Shown: positions 14,001-25,342 of the stretch, piece by piece | How the letters are laid out: each line of letters begins with the position of its first letter | Position numbering within the stretch: position 1 is the stretch's first letter | From: Lunularia cruciata | Lineage: Eukaryota; Streptophyta; Marchantiopsida; Lunulariales; Lunulariaceae | Length of the DNA: 64,000 nucleotides | Direction of reading: 5' to 3' | Assembly: GCA_948567375.1 (NCBI GenBank) | Contig: OX419759.1 | Coordinates: forward strand, 44,741,493-44,805,492 | The notes under the pieces: generated by a model | The model's database searches: none | Told to the model about the DNA's origin: nothing | The model's input: only the letters and a program-made list of their open reading frames with translations | Program-made: the position numbers and the translations under genes

Positions 14001-14927
14001 TTCCACCTAAATTGGAAATGCCATCACATCATTGGCATCTAAAGCACTTGAATCAAGAGCATCACTTTGATAGTGACTTTTTGAAATTGAATTTGAAATT
14101 TCATTCATGTGGCACCATCTTGTCATTGAAATTGAAATGGCATGGCCATTAAATGCTCTAGGAAATAGAGGATTCTTACAAGAATTTTTGTTGTTTCTCC
14201 ATGTTAGCTTTTGAATCTATCCTTTAGGATTTTAGGTCAAGGAAGAGAATTGCACAATAGGAAGGAGCCCATAAGCAATCTTATAGCACTTTAAGAAGTC
14301 TCAAAGGAAGAATTTCTTGTTACAATTTTCTTGTATCCTCTTCCTCAATAATGAAAAAACATTGAGTTTCTTGTGGTATCTTCTCTTCTTGGCCTCATAG
14401 AGGACTATAGTGCAAGTTGTATGGTCTGCACTTTGCACCATTGGTATGGGACTCCAAGAGTTCTCCATCCAATGTTTCCAACTGAACAAATCTACTGTCA
14501 AAACTTCCCATCCTTGATAAGAACCTAGCCATCTTTCAACAAGTTTACTAGGGAATCAATCAACCTTATCATCAAACTTCAATATCAAGTCCCTTTTGTG
14601 AAGTGAGACCTGCTTGGTTTTATTATCAAAGTAGATTTTTTGCTTAGCCTAGGTAGTGTAGTGAATGTAGAGTGCACATAGATATTTTCCATTCAAGTCA
14701 TGCATCACAAAAACCCTTTACTTAGTTGTCTTCCCTTCTTTAGATTATGACTTCCTCATTGAATCACTTGTAAGAACTCTTTATGATAAAATCAAGGATT
14801 CTATTGGCAAGATAATTTCTTACCTTTAAATAAACTAGAATGAAGTGTATCTCATAGTAAGTTTTACTAAAGTATGGTTAGCCTTGAGAGCACCCAAGAG
14901 CCTTTAATCCCAATCTATGGGAGAATG
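8001..14927 (-). pseudogene. Unidentified decayed minus-strand coding-like region
   Basis: Several minus-strand fragments lie in order and could be remains of one long gene or transposon ORF: 11954-12151, 11601-11795 and 11276-11461 (charged, Lys/Glu-rich and probably coiled coil), then 10755-11174 (Ser/Lys/Arg-rich, basic), and further pieces near 10116-10581 and 8915-9422. Between about 12150 and 13300 readable minus-strand protein switches frame often. No domain was recognised. The coherent strand bias suggests a decayed ORF, but its identity is unknown. Confidence 0.35.
13857..14146. repeat. Tandem duplication, 143 bp x 2
   Basis: Two adjacent units each contain CACTTGAATCAAGA(A/G)CATCA (13902 and 14045) and a shared run about CACCTAAATTGGAAATGCC. 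The copies differ by point changes and small indels. Confidence 0.85.
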
Positions 14928-14931
14928 GCAC

Positions 14932-15614
14932 TATAACACCCATTTGTGCATGTGTGTGGTATTGTGATATTTAGCTTGGTATTATAAGTACTTGAGAGAT
15001 ATTATTTATATAGAGATAAATGATGGGTCTACATTAGTCATGATTAGCTAAATTTAGTCATAGCTAAGATAGAGGGGACCTTACTTTAGAGGAAGTGGAA
15101 AGAATGAGCACCACTATTTTGGATTCTAGTGTGTTGACTTGGTATTATTCCTAGGTGTTTGGCTTTGAGGAAAGAGTTGAGAACTCTTGGGCCCGCAAGC
15201 CTTTATGTTTTGGATAGTCCAAGGATAGCCCATGTGAAGGAATCCTTGACTTAGTGGTTGGGTCAAGATAAGACCACATGCTAATGAAATATGCCCATGT
15301 GAATGGATATTCCTTTCTACTTTTTGACTTTACTTGACTTTTAGTCTAGTAACTTGAGTAACTACGGTAATTAGTAACTTTGGTATGTGACTATTTCACA
15401 AGTATATAAAAAAGGGGTGAGGAGGTACTCATCATCCTTTCATTTGCAACTATGTCTCTCTCATTGAGTTCTCTAGTGAAAAATGTCTTGAGTCTTGGAG
15501 TGTTAGCCTTGGAGGAATGTGATGGAGTTGGGGTTCCTTACCTTCTTAGTCCATGGTGTGCTACCATAACAACCATCAGAATTTCATTGTGAGTGAGAGA
15601 CAGGCCGGCTCACA
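14932..15614 (+). mobile_element. Family A solo LTR
   Basis: This 683-bp LTR begins TATAACACCC and ends GGCTCACA. It is flanked by a perfect 4-bp target duplication, GCAC at 14928-14931 and 15615-15618. No family A internal sequence adjoins it. Solo LTRs form by recombination between the two LTRs of one element. The right flank is family B LTR sequence, so the insertion lies in or at the edge of B'. Confidence 0.92.
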
Positions 15615-15784
15615 GCACTCTAAGAAAATTTTTTTAGGAAGCTTCTTGAGAAGCTTCTCAAGTGCATTTTATGCTTCCCTATAAATACCAAAGCCTAAGC
15701 TCATGCTAGGCATTTGGAGTTTCACTCATTCAAGAGTCTTGATGTGATCTTGCACTCCGATCTTTCTCTCCTTGGTCTTTAACA
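15615..15784 (+). repeat. Partial 5' LTR of B'
   Basis: This is the 3' portion of a family B LTR. It contains alternating GAAGCTTC blocks and a TATA-like CTATAAATACC near 15680, and ends CTTTAACA before the primer site. Compare the 423-bp LTR at 38718-39140. Confidence 0.85.
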
Positions 15785-15806
15785 TTGCTATCAGAGCAAG
15801 AATAGG

Positions 15807-17123
15807 ATGGATAGAATTTATGGACCACCAAATCCATTTCTACCAAACCATTAAGATTTTCATGTCCTTGTACTACCCAAGTATTATTTCATATAGTTCA
15901 TCATCTCACGCTTTGGGTAAAATTTTCAAAATACAATCACCTTGTACAATGAAGCCTTGGTATTTCTGATTGTAACTTATGGAAAGCAATGGAAGTGTTA
16001 AATTAGATAAATTTTAGGTATTTTGAAAGAGTTGTAGCTATGGTAGCCATACCAAAGTTATCATTACCATGCAACAACAAATTGAGCACCTTACTCAATT
16101 GTTGGAAGAACAAGATCATCAATGACAAGAGCATGTAGCAAGAGCACCTTTTCAAGAAGGAGAAGAAAAAATTTAAGTTCCTAAGGTATTTGAAGGCAAG
16201 AACCTCCCAAGCATAGTGGATAATTTTGTGTTTGGTTGTGAATGTTATTTTGAAGCTATAAATCTTCAAGATGAATGAAGATAGATTCTCTTGGCTTCAA
16301 GCCAATTGGATAGAATGGCAAAACTATGGTGGCAATTCCAAGTGAAACAAGTTGAATGGCAGTTTGTCATGCCAATCTCAACATGGGAAGAATTCAAGAG
16401 TGCAATAATTAGGTGATTCCAAGCTATAAATGACACACAAGCTGCACAAGATAGGTTGAAAAAATTGAAGCATATTGGTCCTATAAGAAGCTACATCACT
16501 CAACTCAAGAACACCATAATGCAAATTATAAATATATTAGAAGGTGAAGCTTTAGATCAATTTGTGAGGGGCTTGAAATCACACACCAAATTGGAAGTGA
16601 CCATGCGAGAGCCCAAACAATTGGAGGAGGCCATGCAATTGGCTGAGTGTTTTGAATCCTTGGTTGTGACAACTTGATCCTGACCTTAACCTTCATAGAA
16701 CTTGCCCATAAACTACACATGGGTGGAAGGACTGGCATCAATAGAGATTGATACCATCCAACAACAACCACTTAGCCCTATAGATAAGGAAAGATTGCAA
16801 CAAAATGGTGATTGTTTTATTGTTACCAAATTGGGTATTGCATTGATGAATGTCCACTCAAGAATAGACAACCTTAACAAAGTGTCCAAATGGAGTTTAT
16901 GGAATGTGATGATCAAGGAACAATGACTCCCAGTATGAGAATTCAAGCCACCTACTGGGAACTTGATTAGTTTCAATGAGATTGAAGTCTCAACCTATGC
17001 AAGTTGGTTCACTTGAAGGTATGATATCTAATCATGGTTTTAAAATTTTGATTGATTTTGGAAGTTCAAAGAATTGCATGTCCATGCAATTAGCAAGGGA
17101 ATTAAGTATTCCTATCAAGCCAA
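15807..17123 (+). pseudogene. B' gag-protease relic
   Basis: The frame starts at the ATG at 15807 (MDRIYGPPNPF), matching the start of family B gag at 38695 (MDGIYEPLNPL). A gag segment is readable at 16456-16677 (KHIGPIRSYITQLKNTIMQI), typical of the Gypsy retrotrans_gag region. The protease active-site region reads LIDFGSSKNCMS near 17041-17082, then the gene stops at the E insertion. Multiple in-frame stops and frameshifts show it is dead. Confidence 0.8.
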
Positions 17124-17710
17124 TGTAATATTGTGAGGATAGGCAAACCCTCCAGAGAAACATAGGAGAAGAAACACAAAGCTTGACACTCAATACTCTG
17201 ATACTCCAAAGAAATACCTTGTCTTCATTATATAACAAAAAAGATTCCTTCAAAGGTAGCTCCACCTTGGGATCAAATACATGGATTGGTGATATGTCAA
17301 CAAGATCCACCTTAGATTAGTTGCATGGATAGATGACATGTTGGTTCTTGTCCTATTTGGTTGCTCAAACAAGTTTGATCATAGAGAATCTTCTTGTAAG
17401 AAGCTCAAAATCACATGGGTGAGGTACCATTGGAAAGCTCTTGACAAGAAAAACATTGGGGTGGAAGGAAAACCTTTGTGATTATAAAGGAGGTGCATCC
17501 TTTTTACTTTTAAGGCTTAATTCATCTATTTAGACCTCTAAAATTAGCTCTAAAGTTTTTAGGGTGTTTTCAGTTCTTGCCCTATTAGTAGAAGTACTCT
17601 TTTGGTGTCACCTCTATCTGATCTACTTATTCCATCATATATAACATCCTTCTAGATATTACCAAGCCAAATTTCACCTCTAGATAATATGTCTAGCTAA
17701 TGGTATTACA
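17124..17710 (-). repeat. 3' LTR of E
   Basis: This 587-bp LTR runs TGTAATATTG to GGTATTACA in window orientation, with inverted ends TGTAATA/TATTACA. It is preceded on the minus strand by the purine tract at about 17711-17725. It matches the solo LTR at 34409-35176. Its outer flank (GCCAA) is B' sequence; the partner flank is outside the window. Confidence 0.85.
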
Positions 17711-18397
17711 AACCTCCACTCTTTTAAGATGAAATGTGTTCATTGCAAAGATATTGTTCAAAAGATTGCACTAACACTGGTGCATAGGTCAAGTTGATTT
17801 TTAGCTCCTATATTGCCTTATATAATGGGTACCCTTCCCAATATACAAGATATTCCACACATGGATGGTGGGTACCATAAATGCATTTTTGGAGAATGTG
17901 TTTGACTTTATATTCCTTTGTGCCATCAATGAGTGTTGTACAAGGTCAAATTTCTTGTATGGAAGGAAAGTGAGGCGGTCAAGGTGCATATCTGCATAGT
18001 AAAGAAACATGGAACACTAAATGGATCTTCATGTGTGGTGATAGCTTGAGGTTATAGGCCATGGTGCCAATTTGCCAAAGGATGAGAAAAGCCCAATAAA
18101 ATGAGGTTGGTTGTGGATAGCTAGACTTGATCCCCAACATTGAACCCTATGTGTTAGCAATGTGCATTTTCATATATTTTTTGGCAATTTTAGGTGATAT
18201 ACAACTTGTGCTTTCTCCACACCCTATTAGTTTCTAGAAAAAAAATGTTGACAATTTCAACCTTGGTAGCTATCGGGCGGATCTTCATCAAGCTCAAAGG
18301 TGTGAGAGGATACTCTCCATACATGAAGAAGAATGGTGTGACGTATGTATTCATTGAATTGTTGTAGGCAAATTCCACCACTGGAAGTAAAGTGTCC
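17711..18397 (-). pseudogene. E integrase C-terminus with chromodomain
   Basis: On the minus strand the integrase continues with VVEFAYNNSMNTYVTPF (about 18330-18385), the conserved segment near the end of the catalytic core. The C-terminal chromodomain reads VEYLVYWEGYPLYKAI at about 17820-17870; the aromatic residues of the chromodomain cage region are recognisable, and a TAG stands where Trp is usual. Chromodomains direct chromovirus integration to marked chromatin in known families. Stops make it a pseudogene. Confidence 0.82.
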
Positions 18398-19089
18398 TAT
18401 AATACCCATTTGTGCATGTGTGTGGTATTGCAATATTTAGCTTGGTATTATAAGTACTTGAGAGATATTATTTATATAGAAATAAAAGGATGGTTCTACA
18501 TAAGTCATGATTAGCTAAATTTATTCATAGCTAAGATAGAGTGGACCTTACTTTAGAAGAAGTGGAAAAGATGAGCACCACTATTTTGGATTCTAGTGTG
18601 TTGACTTGGTATTATTCCTAATTGTTTGGCTTTGAGTAAAGAGTTGAGAACTCTTGGGCCAGAAATCCTTTTTGTTTTGGATTCTTCTATAGTCCAAGGA
18701 TAGCCCATATGAAGGAATCCTTGACTTAGTGGTTGGGTCAAGATAAAATCACATGCTTAGTGGATATGCCCATGTGGATGGATATTCCTTTGTACTTTTT
18801 GACTTTACTTGACTTTTAGCCTAGTAACTAGAGTTACTCCAGTAATTAGTAACTTTGGTGCATAACTATTTCACAAGTATATAAGCAAGGGGTGAGGAAG
18901 TACTCATTATCCTTTCATTTGAAACTAACTCTCTCTCATTGAGTTCTCTAGTGAGCAATGTCTTGAGTATTGGAGTGTTAGCCTTGGAGGAGTATGATGG
19001 AGTTGGGGTTCTTTGCCTTCTTAGTTCATGGTACATTACCATAATAGCCATAAGAGGTTCATCCTGAGTGAGAGATAGGCTGACTCATG
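18398..19089 (+). repeat. 5' LTR of A1
   Basis: This 692-bp LTR begins TATAATACCC. Its 3' end has drifted to TGACTCATG where other copies end GGCTCACA. It contains the family AGTAACT cluster (diverged) and TATA-like box. The primer-site region that follows is also mutated compared with A3. Confidence 0.9.
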
Positions 19090-19130
19090 TTTTTTGTTTT
19101 GTTATCGGGACCTCTCTAGAAAGTAAGATA

Positions 19131-20420
19131 ATGTTCTGCATATAATTCTATATTAGACATAAAGAGGCTATCAGGGCTCACTTGGAGATAAATTTAGGGG
19201 AGGAGAGGGTTGAACTTAAGTTAGAGAATTTGGACCCATTTGTATACCCTATATTTCATTATGATGTCTTTGAGGTGATTTTGTACATCTTGTACACTTG
19301 AGAGGAATTGGAGAGATTGTATGAGGTGGATTGCAGATTATGGGGATTTTGGTGATCTTGGGTAAAATCTCAAGTTTGGGATCTGACTTGAAATTTCTAC
19401 ACATGATAGCTTGGATTATCCTTAAGTTATCACACTTTAAGTTATTTGAGAGCTGCTATGTGCATTGGGCTAGAATTTTTGAAAGTTGATAGGGTAAACT
19501 CCTCCATCAACTATATGCTCTCTAGAAAATTGTATAGAGTCTACCATTTCTTCAATTTTCATTGGATTGTGGTGAAAATTTCCAAGAAAATTCAGTGCAT
19601 TTTATCTTACCTATTAATATAGAAATTAGACATATATCATTTTGAGAAAAAAATTATAAGTTTTTAAAGTGAGGGGGGTGGTTTTCAGACCAAATCTGAA
19701 ATATGTGTGCTAAATAGAAAGGTGCTTAGGCCAAATAGCTCAATGAAAAGATCTGAAATTCTGTATGAGGAATGCCCTGGAGTTGTCATCAAGTGTAAAA
19801 AATTTCAGAGGACTATGATATACCAGTTGTGAGATTTGACAAACATTGTGAAGTTGTATTAATTTTGCATAGTTTAGATTTCATGCATGAGGAGTGTTAG
19901 AGCAACAAAAGCATGTTTGAGTGTTTAGACTCATCTTGGGAACATGGAGGGTCACCAAGAGTGGAAATTGAGGCTTTGCAAGGTTCCCCAAGTTTTTGAG
20001 GTGATTGTAGGGATGGATTTGAGGAAAAAAGAGTTTAGAATAGAATTTGAAGAGTGTTGAGAGGATCCAAAAACCTACACCACTTGGAGGAAAGAGCGAG
20101 TATAAGTGCTTTTTATGTGGAGAGAGAGGACATAAGGTAAGTTCATGTCCATTGACTTTTGAGAGCAAGAGATTGAGAGAAAGGAGAGACTTACTTGACT
20201 TGGGTTTGCATGTTTGACCTTCTTTACCAAGATTAGGAGGGAGAAGATTGAAAACCAAGGATTTGTGTGAGGTTTGTGGAGTGGAAGGACTTCCAAAAGG
20301 ACATGAGTGTAGTGGAGTAAAAGCACTTTTGGAAACTTTGGTGAAGGATCTTGGAGAGAGTCTTAGTACAATTACAAAAATACTACCACCTTTATCAACT
20401 AGTTCTCAAGATTAGTGATG
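19131..20420 (+). pseudogene. A1 upstream-ORF region relic
   Basis: This leader aligns with the A3 leader. The first short ORF stops after four codons here (MFCI then TAA). The zinc-knuckle ORF begins at about 19942 (MEGHQEWKL) and keeps CFLCGERGHK, but a frameshift precedes the knuckle. Confidence 0.65.
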
Positions 20421-20654
20421 GAAATAATCTTTCAACTTATGGATAAACTATCCATGAGAGTTTGATTAATATGCACTCTAGGATTTGATGTTGATATAGA
20501 AATCTTAGAGCAACCTGAACCTTTTGTGTTCCCTAGATTGGATTATTCTAAGATGATTTTAGTCATGTATATACTCTATTAGTTACAGAGTGAGAGAAAG
20601 AAAAGAGAAAAAATAAAAAAAATTGAGAGAAAAGAAAGACAGTGAGGGGTTAAG

Positions 20655-21522
20655 ATGGTGAAACTTCTAGTTTTCTTTGGCAAGGATGGAGAAGATATGG
20701 AGGCCTTTGTGAGAGACTTCAAGAGAGCTAGCATAGGAAACAATGAGAGGAAAAAGAATGAGTGTGCCTCATTATTACCAGATTTCTTTGAGTATGCAAC
20801 ACTTACATGATATGAGTCAAAATACCAAAAGAGAGAGAGAAGAGATGGAAAAGAAGAGTCTTGGGAGAGTTTGACTTCAACACTCATTGAGAACTTCCTT
20901 CCAGATGAGAATTATGAGAGATTGATGAGTGAGGTTACCTTTCTCAAACAAGGAGATGGAGAGAAAATGAGAGTCTATGTGGAAAGAATGGAAAAGTTAG
21001 AGTCCAGATTTCACATAGTGTTGAGGAAGAGTGGAGATGATGTAGAGACTACTATGATTGGCATAAGAGCCATGCTCACCAAGAATTTTGTGGGAGGATT
21101 GAGACCACAAATAAGAAGTAAAGTGAGATATGAGAAACCTTCTTCCAAGGTTGAAGCTATTAAGATTGCAATTCGTATGGATGAGAGTTTGGAAGGAGAC
21201 AAGAGTGATTTGGTGGTGAAGGAGGTTGTGCATCCTCCTCAAGGTTACAAATATGTGGAACTTCTGATACTTTGGTGGCAAGGGTTGCACCACAAGTATT
21301 AGTTGATCCAGTTCTTGCACCTCCACCAAAGGATCCACTTCAAACCATCACAGAATAACTTGCAGATCTCAAAATCAATGTGGTGCAACTATAGGAGAAG
21401 AGAGAGGTGGATCAAAATGTAGGGAGAGGTCCTAGGAGTTATGGAAGTTATCCATATAGAGGAGGCCAACCAGCCAACAATTTCAATGAGAGAAATTGTT
21501 TTGGTTGTGGAGGAAGAGACCA
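20655..21522 (+). pseudogene. A1 gag, 5' part
   Basis: Gag starts at the ATG at 20655 (MVKLLVFFGKDGED) and reads to the zinc-knuckle region (NCFGCGGRD), where B has inserted at 21523. An internal TGA stands in place of Trp near 20809, and further stops follow from about 21355 (TAA in place of CAA). The 3' part resumes at 39141. Gag is the structural protein of the retrotransposon particle. Confidence 0.88.
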
Positions 21523-22135
21523 TGTAAAAGACCAAGACCAAGGAGAGAAATAGGAGAATGGAAACTCACATTGGGACACTTGAATGAGGGAAAACTCTGA
21601 ATGCCTAGCATGAGCTTTGGATTTGGTATTTATAGGTAGCATACAAGGCCCTTGAGAAGCTTCTTTGGAAGCTTCCTCAAGCCGCTTTCTTAGAGTGTAA
21701 GCCAAGTTAACTAGGAAGCTTCTCAAGAAGCTTCCTTCTAGAAGCCGCCTACTTGACGTTGTCGTCGGGAAAATAGCCCATGTGTACCCTTGAGGCTTTT
21801 GGTGTGATAAATTTTCTTTTTCTCTTTTAGTTGTTGTAAGGAACATGGATCTATGTCAATATGTCTTGGGTGTGGTTTTATGCTACCTTGCCGCGGGAGA
21901 TATTTCCTATATTATTGTGAAACCCGGAAAAAAGTTATGGTATTATTAGCTCAAGGAGTCTTTTAATCTGGCTTGAGCCAAGAAGTGATGTTAGGTTACA
22001 CTAGCTCAAGTTCTGTTTTATGTTATTGGAATGAAAGAGTATTTGCCTTAGAGGAGGAGCAAAAAGGAGCTTTTGAGTTGGAAATACTTGGGAGGCTTAA
22101 GAGGAGTTGTGACAATGAAAGGTTTGGGAAGGTTT

Positions 22136-22157
22136 GGGGGGGGGGGGGGGGGGGGGG
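22136..22157 (+). repeat. Poly-G tract (22 G)
   Basis: An uninterrupted run of 22 G lies just upstream of the 101-bp array. Its length may be affected by sequencing or assembly. Such a run could form a G-quadruplex. Confidence 0.85.
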
Positions 22158-22239
22158 ACAGCAGGAAAAAGTTAAAGGACAATGAAGGAACTCAGCTCGG
22201 AAGGAGAGAAATTTTTTGAGTGGAAAGGGTTATGGACAG

Positions 22240-23405
22240 TGGCTGCAGGATGAGTTTTTTGAGAGAAATACCTGGCTGTGTAGGGGCTTTGAGAGCATGG
22301 ACAGGAAGGAAAGGGGAAATCGAAAGGAATTTTGGTGAATTGGCTGCAGGAGGAGTTTTTCGAGAGAAATACCTGGTTGTGCAGGGGCTTTGAGAGCATG
22401 GACAGGAATGAAAGGAGAAATCGAAAGGGGTTTTGGTGAATTGGCTACAGGAGGAGTTTTTTGAGAGAAATACCTGGCTGTGCAGGGGCTTTGAGAGCAT
22501 GGACAGGAAGGAAAGGGGAAATCGAAAGGGGTTTTGGTGAATTGGCTATAGGAGGAGTTTTCCGAGAGAAATACCTGGCTGTGCAAGGGCTTTCAGAGCC
22601 CGGATAGGAAGGAAAGGGGAAATCAAAAGGGGTTTTGGTGAATTGGCTGCGAGGGGAGTTTTTTGAGAGATATACCTGGCTGTGCAGGGGCTTTGACAGA
22701 TGGACAGGAAGGAAAGGGGAAATAGAAAGGGGTTTTGGTGAATTGGCTACAAGGGGAGTTTTTTGAGAGATATACCTGGCTGTGCAAGGGCTTTGAGAGC
22801 ATGGACAGAAAGGAAAGTGGAAATCAAAAGGGGTTTTGGTGAATTGGCTGTAGGAGGAGTTTTTCGAGAGAAATACCTGGTTGTGGAGGGGCTTTGAGAG
22901 CATGGACAGGAAGGAAAGGGGAAATGAAAGAGGTTTTGGTGAATTGGCTGCAGGAGGAGTTTTTTGAGAGAAATACCTGGCTGTGCAGGGGCTTTGGGAG
23001 CATGGACAGGAAAGAAAGGGGAAATGAAAAGGGGTTTTGGTGAACTGGCTGCAAGGGGAGTTTTTCAAGAGATATACCTGGCTGTGCAGGGGCTTTGAGA
23101 GCATGGACAGGAAGGAAAGGAGAAATCGAAAGGGGTTTTGGTGAATTGGCTATAGGAGGAGTTTTTTGAGGGAAATACCTGGCTGTGCAGGAGCTTTGAG
23201 AGCATGGACAGCAAGGAAAGGGGAATCGAAATGGGTTGGTGAATTGGCTGCAGGAGGAGTTTTTCGAGAGAAATACCTGGCTGTGCAGGGGCTTTGAGAG
23301 CATGGACAGGAAGGAAAGGGAAAATGAAAAGGAGTTTTGGTGAATTGGCTGCAGGAGGAGTTTTTTGAGAGAAATACTTGGCTGTGCAGAAGGTTTGGAG
23401 AGTGC
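22240..23405. repeat. 101-bp tandem array, about 12 units
   Basis: The string GCTTTGAGAGCATGGACAGG, or a close variant, recurs near 22285, 22386, 22487, 22588, 22689, 22789, 22890, 22990, 23091, 23192, 23290 and 23391. The spacing is 98-102 bp, mostly 101. All three minus-strand frames are largely open, which gives overlapping Ser/Pro-rich pseudo-proteins of up to 298 codons. Because 101 is not a multiple of three, each frame cycles through the same three peptides. Confidence 0.95.
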
Positions 23406-23540
23406 TGTTGGGACAAAGGAGAATTCTCGAAGAGATAGGTCTGGCCAGGACAGAGGGAGAGAGTAGAAAGTGCTTGCTGTACAGAAAACTTGAGAGAGGC
23501 TTAGGCTTGTGCAGGAACAATAGGGATGAATTTTGGCAAG

Positions 23541-24010
23541 GGACCTGAAGGAATGAGTTTTAGTCAGCTGGAATTTTGAGAAGATCAGGAGGCTGAGTGT
23601 GGATTTTAGAGAATTGGCAGGGAAACTTTGAGAAAAAATGCTTCCCTGGACATGGGGTTGGACAGTGAGGAGTTTTGAAAGGACCAGTAGGGCTGAGAGA
23701 TAAGTTTCAGGAAGTGGCAAGGGACCTGAAGGAGTGATTTTTAGTCAATTGGAATTTCAAGAAGATCAGGAGGCTGAGGGTGGATTTTTGAGAATTGGCA
23801 GGGAAACTTTGGGAAAAATGCTTCTCTGGACATGGGGTTGGACAGTGAGGAGTTTTCAAAAGGACCAGTAGGGCTGAGAGATAAGTTTTGGGAAGTGGCA
23901 AGGGACCAAAAGGTGAAAATGTTTGCCAGGAGTTGAGTTGAGATAATGAGAATTTTTGAGAAGATTAGGAGGACTATGAGTGGAGTTTTGGGAAGTGGCA
24001 AAGGAACTTG
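23541..24010. repeat. 181-bp tandem repeat, about 2.5 units
   Basis: Units begin GGACC(T/A)(G/A)AAG at 23541, 23722 and 23903 and share GACATGGGGTTGGACAGTGA. The third unit is diverged and partial. The array follows the 101-bp array in the same insertion. Confidence 0.9.
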
Positions 24011-25120
24011 AAGGGAAAATGTTTCTCAAGGATGGAGTTTAAACAGTGAGAGTTTTGGGGAGAAACACAGGAGGGAGAACTTTCCAGGGAAAAGCTGACA
24101 TGTGACATGAATGATTGAGCAAATGCTGGCAAATGACTTTGAAAATGGAGAGTCAAAAATAGTTGTGCATTGAACTGCTGATAAGAGTTTTCTAAAGGGT
24201 GAGGTGCTTTACAACAGCGTAAGGAGAGTAAAGAGAGGAAGTACTTTGTGAATGGAGTCTAAAGGAAGAAGAGGACTGGTTTGAAGGACCAGGGGACTGG
24301 GGAATGTATTGAGGGTTTTATGAGAAGTGGAACATCAAGGAGCTGAGTGTGTGGGACATGGTTCTCTTTTCACGAAAAATGTGGCTGAAGTTTTGACAGT
24401 GACTGGAACAGTTAAGAGGTCAAGAATTGATTCATGTAAACAGGAGAGCTAAGGACATTTCATGAAAGGATCTTTGGCTGGGAACAAAAACCTTTGCAAG
24501 GGATCATTGATGGGAGTGCTGCTGGGAGGTGAAGGAAGAAGCCCGGAGCGTGAGTTGTCTTTACTGTTATCAAACAGAGTGTGTGTGAAGGCGCCAGCTG
24601 AAATGATTTTCTGTCATAATTTAGTGTAGACACTATATGAATTGGAGTTAGTTGGCTTTTCCAAAATTGTGAACCTTGCAGTTGAAATTTTATGAATGAC
24701 AAATCCTGAGACAATGGTGTGTTCGATCTGTGACTAGCATCGAGGAAGCTCCATTTTAGGAGCTCTCAGTCCATCTATATGAATGGTTTGATTTAGTAGT
24801 CTGGGTGCCGGGTTGAGCCCGAATAGAATACTGTTTGTTGTTTGTAAAATTCCCAGCCATTCCTAGTAACCGTTGGGTCCAAAACCATAGCTGAACCCGC
24901 GTGAACTAGCCAGTTCTGTGAAGGCCAAAGACAAACAAAAACCCTCGAGAAACCCAACATCAGGAAACAAAGAAAAACCCAAAATTTTACAGAGCTGAGA
25001 TTTCCAACACACCAGGAATAGGAAAAGAATGTCAATCTACGAGAAACTCTAAATCAACTACAATAAAGGCAAACTAAGCACAAGCAGCGAGGTGCTTGGT
25101 GCACTCTCAAGGCCACACAA
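24011..25120. other. Remainder of the 3.4-kb insertion, no gene recognised
   Basis: Apart from short frames without motifs (for example 24460-24714 and 24793-25035 on the minus strand) I see nothing. Base composition is more GC-balanced than the flanking B sequence. Confidence 0.5.
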
Positions 25121-25342
25121 ATTCCCCGACAACATGCAAGCTAAGCTAATTGGAAGCTTCTAGAAGCTACTTACTTGCGGTGCAAGCTAAGCTAGCCAAG
25201 AAGCTTCCCAAGAAGCTTCCTAGATACTTCCAAAATATTCTAGGCTAATTTGTCTTATGTGCTACTTCATAAGTCTGACTAACTTTGTTGCTAAACTCCA
25301 TATTGTTACATATTCCCCCGCCACTAGTTGGTGACGTCCTTG

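Larger units (their letters stand above)
15615..17123 (+). mobile_element. Family B chromovirus B', 5' part
   Basis: A truncated 5' LTR (15615-15784, ending TTTAACA) is followed directly by the primer site TTGCTATCAGAGC, one change from the initiator-Met type, and by a decayed gag-protease. It matches the family B copy at 21523-39140. The element is cut at 17123 by the 3' LTR of E, inside the protease. The upstream part of the LTR is not recognisable left of 14928. The rest of B' should lie beyond E, outside the window. Confidence 0.85.
21760..25134. mobile_element. 3.4-kb non-autonomous element with short inverted termini
   Basis: The insertion begins TGTCGTCGGGAAAA and ends TTCCCCGACAACA, so its ends are imperfect inverted repeats. 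It interrupts the B LTR exactly between CTTGACG(T) and (T)GCAAGC. A short target duplication is possible (CGT/CAT) but degenerate. It encodes no recognisable transposase or pol. It contains a 22-base poly-G tract, a 101-bp tandem array and 181-bp tandem units. It could be a non-autonomous DNA transposon or an internally deleted LTR-type element. Confidence 0.65.
21523..25310 (-). repeat. 3' LTR of B, split by a 3.4-kb insertion
   Basis: The LTR halves are 21523-21759 and 25135-25310, together 413 bp, matching 38718-39140. On the minus strand a TATA box CCTATAAATACC is intact at 21625-21636. A perfect three-unit heat-shock element GAAGCTTCTAGAA is at 25153-25165. The purine tract GGCGGGGGAATA adjoins at 25311-25322. 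Confidence 0.88.

Noticed and set aside
22240-23405. Possible CRISPR-like array
   Set aside because: The whole 101-bp unit is repeated with point differences; there are no constant short repeats with unique spacers, and the DNA is eukaryotic.
22824-23720. 298-codon minus-strand ORF over the 101-bp array
   Set aside because: It is a by-product of a tandem repeat lacking stops in all phases; no start context, domain or conservation supports a gene.
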